From the NCBI GenBank assembly GCA_037975125.1, contig CM075858.1, forward strand, positions 72,010,542-72,074,541: 64,000 nt of DNA. Direction: 5' to 3'. Origin of the DNA: Latrodectus hesperus (lineage: Eukaryota; Arthropoda; Arachnida; Araneae; Theridiidae). The notes below the pieces were generated by a model. It searched no databases, was not told the DNA's origin, and was given only the letters and a program-made list of their open reading frames with translations. Every line of letters begins with the position of its first letter. Position 1 is the first letter of the stretch. This document shows positions 11,790 to 22,149 of the stretch, in pieces. The translations under genes and the position numbers were made by a program.

Positions 11790-12165
11790 TGCAAATGTAC
11801 ATTCGGCGGCAATGCATTGATGGAAAAAGTGTCTGTCTTTGCTTTTCCCAGAGAAATCTCATTCACACTCTCATATTTCTGAATGTGAAATACTCGCCGT
11901 CATTGTTTACTGGGATGATACCTGGTCGGGAATGAGGACGTGTTTTTTCTCTTCTCTGAGAAGTGGCCAAGGTTGAGTGCGTGTTGGTGCACACTTCAGT
12001 GGTCGTCCTTTCCTGTTTTGGGAAGAAAAAACGAAATCAATGTCGTTTGATTCCACTTCAATCTGTCGAAATCAAATAACTTTCAGGCACGTCGAGACGC
12101 TTTCGTGCTGTCGAGTGATTTTGTCACCACTTCAACCCAGCGGTCAGAAGCCTCCGGCAAATTAA
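11790..12165. other. G+C-richer island, possible regulatory element
   Basis: A higher-complexity stretch (acattcggcggcaatgcatt, gatgatacctggtcgggaat, gaagtggccaaggttgagtg) in A+T-rich surroundings, without repeat-family matches. A 62-codon open frame (11977-12165) has no recognisable product. Confidence 0.35.
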
Positions 12166-12975
12166 TTGACAAAAGTGAGAAAAAAAGAAAATAAATGAAA
12201 AATTGAATTGATAGAACGTTTGTATCAGATTGGAGGTGGTTCAAAATTGCATTTATGCTTATACACTAATGGAATTTTTCAGTAAGAAAAACGTTTTTGC
12301 TATTTTTAATAGTTAAATTTTAAGAGTTTTATTTTGCCTAAGAAACACTAGACATTAGCTATATTTATCAAGGGATAAATTTATGTTTTACTTTGATTAA
12401 ATGCTATGACGTCATACAACTCTCCAAGTTAGCCTAAATCTTAGATAACACTTTGTTTATGAAGGTATGTATATGTCACCGATTTATATTCGTCAGTGAG
12501 AAAATAAAACAAATACCTGATATTCTGCACGATTGGTTTGACTAGAATCCATGGTTTCACTATTTTCTGTCACTTCTAATTTTTGGAATTCACAATTTTA
12601 CATTCATGTTTTCACGTTTCTGGAAATTCTAAAAACAAAGCCTTACAGCTGATTTTTGAATTAATTTCTTAAATTTAGCTCCCAGAATCGACGCATTTGT
12701 ATATAAGTTATGTTTTGCAATGGTGAAAGTAATTAATATTGAGTAATGTAATGTTCCCGCGATCAATGATTTAATCATTAATCAATTTTTGGCGTTTTTC
12801 TTCTAAATTTGTTAAGGATTTCAGCGTCTGAAAATTTTGTATGTATTGAAATCTTTGCTATTTCATATATCTACACATATTTAAGAGCATGTTATTTGCA
12901 AGTGTTGATGAATGAAGTCAGCAACTGAATGATAAAAACTCCGATTCTCACTTAAAAAGTTCTTGGGATCAATTT
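12166..12975. other. A+T-rich non-coding sequence
   Basis: Nothing supported; one TGACGTCA at 12407. Confidence 0.55.
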
Positions 12976-13075
12976 CTATGTCTTGGATGTTTATAGTGGC
13001 TCGATGTATTGCAAGTCCAAATAAACTTATCCCTCGTGTGTAAAAAAGTGATTGTAAAGTAACTCAAGGTGTTAG
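12976..13075 (+). repeat. SINE-A 3' half, degenerate
   Basis: gtcttggatgtttatagtgg, then ccctcgtgtgtaaaaaagtg and gtaactcaaggt, aligned with the SINE-A body and tail. The head is missing or unrecognisable. Confidence 0.6.
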
Positions 13076-16000
13076 AGCAGACATTAAATATGTTGAGCTA
13101 AATATTATACAAAGGCTGCTTGCATATATTTTTAGACAATTCTATTTTCCCAACTGTTATATTTTTAAGAGTTTCATACTTACCGCCTAATATTTAGAGA
13201 ATTTGTTTATATGCAAAAGGAGCGTTTTTAAGAAGTCAATGGATGGAAGTTTTCCGAAGAGGGTTATTCTTATTCAATCCGTTGAAGTGATCAAGACAAA
13301 GCAAGCAGCCACTCATTACAATCGACTATTGTTTATCTAGAGAAAAAATAAGTCTTAAACGGGAATTAAAACCATATCCTTCACTGATGTTCTTGTTAAA
13401 TCTCCTGGTGTGTTACTCTTGAATTTTTATTTTCTTGTACTTTTGAAATTTTTTTGATGCAAACAAGCGACCTAATATAATTTGTGAACTTACACTCTTA
13501 AAAAAAATCGAGTGGATTCCACTCAGAAGGAGTGAAATTTCACTCTCATTTTGACAAAACTCAACCAATCTTTAAGATAGAAATTCGCTCTTTTGAAAGA
13601 TACAGGTGAGCTACTCCTCTTAAGGGAAGTCATTTAAAGGGATAAATTAGATTGAAAAAAAGAGTAAATTTCAATCTTTTTATAGAAGTATTATTGATTT
13701 TTTTTATATATTTACAATTTAGTGCAGAAATTAGATTTTGAATTCTTTACTTTAAGGAGTTATGTATTGTTTTGACAATTACCGTATAAATATGATTTCT
13801 TTATTCAATAATAGAACAGTTCAATTGAATGACATTTTAATTGATTTTGATAATTATAGTGGTAAATTACATACAATATCAAGCAAATTGTTCAGCCATT
13901 TATTACATTAATTATATCTATTTAGTTTTACGTGTGAGTGTGTAGCTCTCTCAAGAAAAATCGGCACACTACTTATTTTTCAGTTTAGTTTACTATGGGC
14001 CCATTAATAAAAAATTAATTGTTACAAACATTACCAGTACAAAAAATTGTACACAATTTAAACAACACATAAATATTTTTGATAAGTAAATAAAATTTGA
14101 ATTCTTTTGAAAAATTCACATTTATTTATAATATAGCTAAATATTCATTTTTGAAGCTACAATACGGAAAAGACAAATATTTACAGATTATTCAGTTGAA
14201 CAAAATTGACTTATGTTTTTGTACATAAATCTTATATGATGTATTTTACAAGTTTTGTTTAAACGAAAATAACTTCAATGAAACTAGGAATGAAATTAAA
14301 AATAAAATGCAAAATTATACAAAAAACATTTATTCAATTCTCAATGCAGAAAAAAATTAAATAAAACTATGTATGCAGAAATTCCTATGTTTATGATGTT
14401 AAATTAATATTGGAGCTTAATTTCTTTGAATTGACAATTTAATAACACAGAATAAGAATACTATAAAAATAAGAATAAAATGATAATATGCATTTTAATG
14501 CATGTATTTTGCACAATTTAGATCTTGATTGCATATAGTAAGAATGTATTGTTTCAATTAAAGTCCCTGGATTATTTTTTAATTTATAAATCAAATAGTC
14601 CATGAAAGCATAAAATACAGTAAGTTTATCATCGTACTTAACATTAAACACCTGATGACATTTATATAAAATATCGAACGTTTTTTAATCTTGCATATCT
14701 GACACCAATAAATTCATTGTCCACAGATAAATTATTTCATATTCATGTCTTGCTTTTGACCACAGCAAAATAAGTGAAGTTGACTATTTTTTTGCGTTGT
14801 TCTTCTAAAAATCTCTTCACCTAATTCGAGAAAAAAGCATAATAACTGAAATTTTTATAGTATTTGCATTCTTATTAATGTCTATATAAATTTTAATACT
14901 AAATTTCATAAGAATAATACTTCAAAAAAATAAAGCCTTATTTTGCTGCAAAGGAATAATTAATAAACTTCTTTAATATTATTTAGAATTTTGTGCAAGC
15001 ATTTTAAAAAAAATGGAAATAGTATTATTATAACGACTTACTCCAGTAAATTTCACCATGCTTTCTGATATTTGATATGAATTCTGTATCAATCGGTCAA
15101 CACTGCTAAAAAAGTATTCGAAAATTTAAATTATTTTTAGGCAGAATTTAAGAAAATAAAACCCTAGTAATTAAAAAAAATATATGATGCGTGAGCAGGA
15201 AACATAATGATGTAAACATGAAATCTTAAGCATATTTAAATAAACAAATATTAAAAATCATACTTTAGACGTTTAATATTAAAGTATGCATAGCTGAAGC
15301 TGTTTGAAACAACAATATTCAATATACATTAAGAAAAAAGAAGCAAAATATATATATGAGCATTCTAAATTTTACAAGAGCCGGTAATAAATCAATTAAT
15401 ATCAATAATGAAATGATTTGCACAAAGAGATTAATCTAATATTATTAATTTGACTTCCTACAGCAAAGGTCAAGGGATCAAATATCTATGTAATAATATT
15501 CTGCATTAAAATTATATTCAGCCTGTACCATAATACAATAAAAAATTCTACCATCCTGAATTCTCACATATTTATTCCATATTAGTTTTTGAACATAAGA
15601 TAATATTCTAGGGGCCTAGTATGTAGGATATTTACTAAAAAACAGTCTAAGAGAGCTTCTGGATATTAAATATGTAATATAAAAACTCCAAATCTATCTG
15701 TAATAATTAAATAAAACTTAGTAATTGAAGTTAATAATTATCTAGTAATTTTTGAAATAAATTAATAATAAATTAATAATTATCTAGTAATTTTTGAAAA
15801 ATTTTATAAGAATGTGGCAAAAATGATAAATTATTGATATACACTGAAACAAATACAAAATAATTTTGGGTTTTTTCTTTGCTATGAAATAGATATAGCC
15901 CTTATCATAATTTACAAAATGGATTGTTAAACATTAAATAAAATTACATACATGCGTACATAAATTTATTTCTAATGTTAAAACATTTTTGAATCAAGTG

Positions 16001-16893
16001 TAACTTAAAAACAGGTGAAACTAAATAAATAATTTTTTTTTACAAATTACAACAAAAAAATTTTTTAAACCATGCTTTTGTATCACATATACTAATATTC
16101 AAATGCATAGCCACTAAAATGATTTTTAAAAATACAATATAAAAAATACAATATAATAAATGGCATAAGCAATACTGTAAATTTTGTAAAATGTAGATTT
16201 TAATTACTTTCTTTTGGATCATGCAATCATTAAATAAATATCAAAATGTTTAGAGTGCAACAAGTAATCATAGAGCCATAAAAATCACTAACCCGGGATC
16301 TATCGGGAATAATAAAAAATAAATAACAAGCAAAATCCACCATTTAGATTTTCATTAACCTTTCTAAAATCTCCTTATCTTAATCTAATGTTTTTGCTGT
16401 TCAAAAATAAGTATACCTAACAAGCGTTGCCATCATATGTTTCATATCGACTAATATTTCTATCTCATATTAAATGAAAAATTTCAATCCTTTCTTTGAT
16501 ATTTCATTTGAGCCACGAATAAGTCGTCTTATATTTTCCTACATGTACTCGGAGCGGAACTTATTTTTGTGCATCTTACTCATCATTTTAATGGCCCTCA
16601 CTTTTTATGAATGACATGGCATTTAAGCTATCAATTTCTTATTATTTTCCCCATGTTTTATTGCTTCCTTATGAGCCATTTTTTATTGCATTTTTAGTAA
16701 GAAGTTGCTTGGTATACATATAGTGATGTCTTTTAATTTTTTATCAAAACGTCAAATACTGCTGTACATATACATACTTCTACCACCGTTTTTGCCGCTT
16801 TATATATAATATGATTTCTAGTATTTATATATTTTAATAACAAAAACGTGCTTAAACTTAACACCAATCAATTTTCTATTTACGCCATTACAG

Positions 16894-16894
<1 letters not shown>
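13076..16894. other. A+T-rich non-coding sequence
   Basis: No gene. 13500-13680 holds repeated gagtg/cactc words (cgagtggattccactcagaa, ggagtgaaatttcactctca) that may be the end of an unrecognised transposon. The 42-bp repeat at 15732 is listed separately. Confidence 0.5.
15732..15799. repeat. 42-bp direct repeat
   Basis: taataattatctagtaattt followed by ttgaaa occurs at 15732 and again at 15774, identical over 26 bases. Confidence 0.85.

Positions 16895-16962
<68 letters not shown>
16895..16962. repeat. (TA)34 microsatellite
   Basis: An uninterrupted TA run. It produces an IYIYIY open frame that is not a gene. Confidence 0.97.
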
Positions 16963-16968
<6 letters not shown>

Positions 16969-17053
16969 TTCTTTTAACCTGTCAATTGACGGAGAAAATG
17001 GTTCACAAAACTAAATTATCAAATTTTGATGTATTAATATTAGGGTTGACACT

Positions 17054-17205
17054 GCCGAGCTGGACATAGGATGATGAGTGCTTAGACCTTCAGCTATACA
17101 GTTCATCAGTTCGATTCCGTTTAAACATGGATGCTTACAGTAGTTTGATATTTAATTTAATATGTATATCACCCTATGATTAACCTTTGTGTGTAGAAAA
17201 AAAGA
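17054..17205 (+). repeat. SINE-A copy
   Basis: Starts gccgagctggacataggatg, with B-box-like cagttcgattccg and tail ttaacctttgtgtgtag. It abuts the next copy at 17210, so two SINE-A units lie head to tail. Confidence 0.7.
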
Positions 17206-17209
17206 CGTC

Positions 17210-17350
17210 GGCTAACGATGCAGTCGAATGATTAGTGCTCTGACTTTCCATTCAACAATTGGTGGGTTCGAGTCCCACCTTGGGTGTGGGTGCTTGAAAT
17301 CATCTGGAATCCTCTTTGAAGTGTATATCCTGGTATTAATACCTAATTCT
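17210..17350 (+). repeat. SINE-A copy
   Basis: Good head: gcagtcgaatgattagtgct and B box gggttcgagtcccaccttgg, then tggaatcctctttgaa. Diverged tail. Confidence 0.75.
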
Positions 17351-17696
17351 TAGAGTTGTTTCAATTTCAAACAAAAATTTTAGAATAAATGTATGCTTAT
17401 TGCACATCAGGCAGATCGAAAAAATTGTTCGGCTTCAAAGTTTTAGATTATGGTTAGTATCTAATGTATACAAAAGTTGAAGTACATAAACTTAAAATCC
17501 ATTTTTGTAAAATCGGTTATATGAAGCATCCGATCGAAGCTGATTTTATTAGTGTTTTAATAATTAAAAAAAATATTAATCGAAATATTTTTAAAATTTG
17601 AGTATATGTGAAATTAAAAAAATTCTTTAACTTCAGATATAAAGCAGTCGATAGAAATTAATTAATTAGTCAATTTGAAAAATTAAAACAAATTTT

Positions 17697-17855
17697 TTTC
17701 GAGTTGGAAGACGAGAAACAATGCTATTAACTGAATAGTTATTTTTGGCCTTTAGTTCAATGGCTCGTGGGTTCGATTTCCACTTCGGATTTAAATGATT
17801 GCAGGAGCTCGGAGTCCACTTTAAATCATGAATTCCGGTCGAATTATATTTTGTT
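17697..17855 (+). repeat. SINE-A copy
   Basis: cgtgggttcgatttccactt and cggagtccactttaaatcat, then aattccggtcgaatta, align with the reference body. A minus-strand copy follows at 17916. Confidence 0.7.
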
Positions 17856-17915
17856 GATTGTAGTAAAGAATGAACACTAGAATGCTTTTTTCGTTTCTTC
17901 ATTTTTGCAGACAAG

Positions 17916-18022
17916 ACAGAATTCTGAAGCACTATAAACATATACTTCAAGGTGGGAATTAAACCCACGAACTGTTGAACTGAAAACCTGAATTTTAACA
18001 ATTCAGTTACCAACTCGTTAGT
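17916..18022 (-). repeat. SINE-A head on the minus strand
   Basis: The inverse reads acgagttggtaactgaattg, then cagttcaacagttcgtgggt and ttaattcccacctt. Orientation is opposite to the copy at 17697, giving an inverted SINE pair about 60 bp apart. Confidence 0.65.
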
Positions 18023-18156
18023 ATGGAAACAGGAACTTTTAGACTAGCTACTACTACAAGTTAATTACAAAATATAAAAACGGGTATTTCTTTAAAAGAT
18101 AGCAACGTTTAAGCATTCTCTATCGTCAATTGTTTTAGCTGAATGCCATCAATATT

Positions 18157-18660
18157 TTGATTAAATCGTATACGAAGCTATCGGTTTCTCCCGTCTCTGG
18201 CTACGTTTTTAATTTATTCCTTGGCGAAATCATTCACCTACAAATTGACATTACATCGATGACCTCCCAGGACCATCTCCTCATCACAATGGCGATCGGT
18301 ATCGCTTCCGACATTCGCTGGCGAACAGATAAGTCTTTAAAGGTTTGCTCCAGATCTTTTATTAACAGATATTCCTGCATACAAAGCAACGACGGTTCGT
18401 CAAAAGAATCGGAAAAGGTCCTTTTTGTCATTCATTGAAAAAGCGCCCCTGTTGCAAAGTGTGCCTCGCATGAGTGGGCATTAGCAAACATTTCCATTCG
18501 ACGTTGTGGAAAAGCAGACATTTATGACAAGCGATATATCCCGCTGTCCGTTCCTTTTTATCTTTTTGTTGCTGTTGCCTGGACAATGGAGCTGTTGACC
18601 CAGGGAACTGCGGCTGCTTAATCGATTTCTATTTCGTTCTGAGAAATTAGTCTGCTTTTT
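18157..18660. other. complex island, possible conserved non-coding element or unrecognised exon
   Basis: Balanced composition over 500 bp. Open on plus (18157-18438) and on minus (18234-18431), with neither product recognised. The following 200 bp (gttgttgctgttgcctggac, gagctgttgacccagggaac) also look constrained rather than random. Could be an enhancer or part of an exon of an unfamiliar gene. Confidence 0.35.
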
Positions 18661-19197
18661 TTTTTATTCTTCTTGTGGCAAGTTGTTGCCGCGTGACAAA
18701 ATTGAAGTATCTATAATGATTCATTCTCGATTTCATCTCGGGACTTATTGAAGTCTGAGTCTGATATCTTTTGTGTGACGTCTTCATAAGAGTCTTTGTT
18801 GTTTGGAAATGAATGTTTTATATTTGGATGAATATATTGAGATATACTCTTGCATATTATGGAGATAATTTTTTCTTTTAGAGGAATGTGGTTATGTCAG
18901 AACTGTAAGCATTGTATTCCAAATGAATCGAAGGAAACTATTCTATGTGTAAAAATAACTAAGTAAAATATTTTACGTAGCTAATAAGTACTAATGTTAA
19001 TTATTCTCATTTAAGCATTGTTTAATTGAATATCGGAAAATACATCCATCAGTTGTTGTATTTCAGAATTCCTTTAAAATTAATAAGTGTATACGTAAGG
19101 TTCATATGAATTAAAAAATAAAATTCGGAATAAAAATTACTCGATATCTTATTTGACATGAAATATCGTAAAAATTGTGTTTTTATTATTTTTTTAA

Positions 19198-19811
19198 CCA
19201 TAAAGTGGTTGTTTCTTTCGTTACAGTTGAGATCCTGAATACGCCACTTTATTGCGATTCTCATTGGTTTAAAATATCCATGACGTCAGATAACGTTTTT
19301 TCTACGTCATATCGTATTGAGACGGCGTTGTAAATCCGACTTGTCGACGAATTTACTGCTTCAAATCATATTTTCCAGCAGCAAGCAAACAAGGCGAAAT
19401 TCACCATCGAATATCTGAGAATATTGTCGAAGTTCATTTTGTTAATAAAACTATTTCTTATTTAAGAAACAAAGCATCGGTTTGAGAAGCCGTTTTCCAT
19501 TGATTCAAGCCATTAACACATGGACAACAGAACAGAACAAAAACCAAAATGGAAAAGACATGACAAAACATCTACTTTATAGTTAGTTTGGCGCAGATGA
19601 CGTATTGTGACATGAATGATGACGTAAGTACTAGGGTTGCCAAAATAGAATTTTCCCCATAACTGTTATAGGTCTAAATTTCTATGACGTAATAAAAACC
19701 AGGTTGCCAGATACATAAGAAAATCCGCCAAATAAAATCAAACTAAGAATTTGGCATCCTGGATTATATGACATCTATGCCGTTAGTTTAAATTGGCAAG
19801 GACGATTTAAT
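19198..19811 (+). repeat. repeat family R1, copy 3, interrupted
   Basis: Body 19198-19589, then a 192-bp foreign insert (19590-19781), then the R1 end from 19782 (gttagtttaaattggcaagg). The two other R1 copies run straight through this junction, which proves the insertion. Confidence 0.8.
19590..19781. mobile_element. 192-bp MITE nested in R1, 8-bp target duplication
   Basis: Flanked by GTTAGTTT at 19582-19589 and 19782-19789. Inverted ends: left GGCGCAGATGAC, inverse of right GGCATAGATGTC. An 8-bp duplication is typical of hAT and P superfamilies, but the GGC ends do not let me choose. No coding capacity. Confidence 0.8.
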
Positions 19812-20118
19812 TTTTTTTAATTTATTAATTAATAGAATTTTTAATTAATAATTGATATTAGTAAACAATCTCTTTTGAATCTTCAGACTATTGCCTTGCT
19901 TACGCCAGCATTAAAAAATTTTTCTTCTTTTTTTAATATAAATCTATGCCTTAATTTGAGCCCCCGTGGTTCTATAGTTTCACGCCGCTTTACGTAAGAT
20001 CAGCAAAATGAAGTATCATTTGCCATGAGCAATAATGGAAAAGTGTAAAGAAGAAACCTTACTCCGTGAAAGAGGGATATGTGCACAATAATCTGAGACG
20101 TCTTAAATCCTTCCGCTG

Positions 20119-20230
20119 GTGTGGCGTGTTTGTAAAGAGGAGTGTACCTGCTCAGGTGTGCGCCTGCACCTGATTTGTCTCATAACCATGTTCAAAATTA
20201 CGAAGTGCTTGGTGACAGGTGCGTATTTCA
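20119..20230. promoter_or_regulatory. E-box cluster (CAGGTG)
   Basis: CAGGTG at 20153, CACCTG at 20167 and CAGGTG at 20216. The first two are inverted around tgcgcctg. CAGGTG is the preferred site of Snail-type repressors and some bHLH dimers. Context is otherwise repeat-free. Confidence 0.3.
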
Positions 20231-21008
20231 AACACAGTCCCGGTTCACGCCTGCTTAACTATATATGTAAGTATAAGCTATATAAATGTATCTTTATTCT
20301 ATTAGTCCACTGAATTTTTATCCTGGGTTGAATTGAGAATGGATGAATGAAATGGAATGCAATTGATGTTAGTAAGGCTTACTCAAAAACTGTTACCTTT
20401 CGGAATTTTGATTCGCTGTTTGTAATTTAAACCATGTAGTTAATACTCCTGTCATTTGAACTGCCTGTAAAGTTGCTTATGCGGCAAAGTTTGAACTATG
20501 TAAAACGCGCTCCTTTCCTTAGAACTATTCTCGCTTTATGAACCACAAAGTGCCATTTTTTTAATCTCTTTTGAAATTTTCATTTACGTGAAATAGCAAA
20601 TAATATAAGGAAAATATTTACGGGATCAGATCACTCATTTCTAAATCCCCATGGTGTAATTAAAAAAAATGCTAATAAGGAATTTTTGTTTTTGGAAAAG
20701 CATTGTTTTCACCCATTTCAACATATGTGCTTACACTTTTTCCCTATACGCCATCAATGAAAAGTACATTGGATTGCAGATGAAAAAATTCCCGACCTCT
20801 ATATTTAATAACTTAATTGAAAATTTCCAAGTTTAACTCTTTTATTTGTTTTTTCTGATCTGTATGCGAGACTGTCATAGTGTATATAACACACACGGCG
20901 TTTTGAAACTAAATATAATAGATATTATTATCGCTCCTAATTGTAAATTTGCTGCATAAAAAAGCTGTGTTGCAATTTACGACTTGAAATTTCAGCTCGA
21001 TCGTTAAT

Positions 21009-21383
21009 TGTTACACTAGCACACTTCCCTATACCTTGTCCACAGTTGGGTTCTACCAGCTAAGTAGAAGCAGTCGGTTGGAAGACTTCATGATTTAGAA
21101 ACAAAGTCACTTGGCAGAAGACCCCCAGTACTTGACTTGCCACCACCAGAGGTATTATTTCACTTAGAGGACTTAACAACTGCGACTTATTTAAGGTGTC
21201 CCAGCCGTTTATAGCGAGCACGGCTGTTCTCCGGTTAAATGGAATGGTCCTTGATAAATGATTAAATGGCTTGTCTTATTATTAATATTGTGTCATAAAA
21301 CCTAAACAATCGGTTAAATGGAAATTCGAACTCACTGCCTTCTGATAATGTGAACGACGCCCTAACTAACCAGGCCACCGAGG
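21009..21383 (-). repeat. SINE-B copy 1, with 79-bp insertion
   Basis: Matches the copy at 47911-48206 along its length: cacttccctatacc, gttgggttctaccag, gcagaagacccccagtactt, cagaggtattatttcactta, ttatagcgagcac, attcgaactcactgcc. On the minus strand it has a tRNA-like B box (gagttcgaatt) near the 5' end. An extra 79 bp (21243-21321) is bounded by the direct repeat CGGTTAAATGG at 21232-21242 and 21311-21321. Confidence 0.8.
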
Positions 21384-21536
21384 TTTCAGCTTTCTAGCTA
21401 GTCATGTAGCAGAATTTTTTGATTTCTTACATTTTGATGGTATTTCTTCTTTCTCTTTTATAAGTTTAATATTACACGCGTCTTTGTAAACTTTAACTTT
21501 GGCCTTCAGCTCTTTGATGTGACTCTCATCTCGGTC

Positions 21537-21705
21537 GTGCCGAACTGACGCCAGGTGAATCGTTAGTGCTCTGGCCTTCAGCCGAACAGTTCAAGCGATC
21601 GATTCAGACCCTTGAATCATGATTGTAGCAGTTCGGAATCTAATTCAAACTGTAGGTATGACGGTCAAATTTATTTCTTATGTAAAAGTGCTTGCAATGA
21701 CTACC
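21537..21705 (+). repeat. SINE-A copy, degenerate
   Basis: gccaggtgaatcgttagtgc, ctggccttcagccgaacagt and gtagcagttcggaatctaat align with the reference. The B box is damaged (gcgatcgattcagacc). Confidence 0.65.
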
Positions 21706-21896
21706 ATACTAAGCCTATTTCAATTTTGGAAGCTTATTGGTTCAAAATCTCGATCATAGTTAAATCTAATTTAAGTCTTAATTCCTGATTAAACATACCA
21801 ATCATCTTGTGTAAAAAAAGACATAAACAGTAGGAAATGTATCAATAAATTGAACTAAATTTCAAAGTAATTTTTTTTATCTTTGGTGGTGTTGAA

Positions 21897-22149
21897 TTTT
21901 TGTTGTTAATTATGACACTTGGACAAGCCAATACCTTGGCTATGCGAATTCAAGTCAATAGGCAGCGTCTTTCCTTTAATCAGAGCACCACGAAGGTGAA
22001 AGTACGACTTTGCTCTTCAATTACTCCGATAGATGGCATCACCAGAGGATCCACTCTCTTAATTTTGATATTGATCTGAAGGGGGAGGAAATTTTCCCCA
22101 GACCATTGCAGCCATGGTAATTGCTTAATGACCGACCACAGGACTTTTG
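21897..22149 (-). repeat. repeat family R2, copy 1
   Basis: About 250 bp matching 43493-43755: gacacttgg, aagccaa, gtcaataggcagcgtctttc, gaaggtgaaagtacgacttt, ctccgatagatggcatcacc, agaggatcca, gggggaggaaattttcccca, accgaccacaggacttt. The (gtt)n end suggests a 3' tail of a minus-strand retroposon, hence the strand; no Pol III boxes recognised. Confidence 0.75.

Noticed and set aside
16848..17069. ORF with a long IYIYIY stretch
   Set aside because: Produced by the (TA)34 microsatellite.
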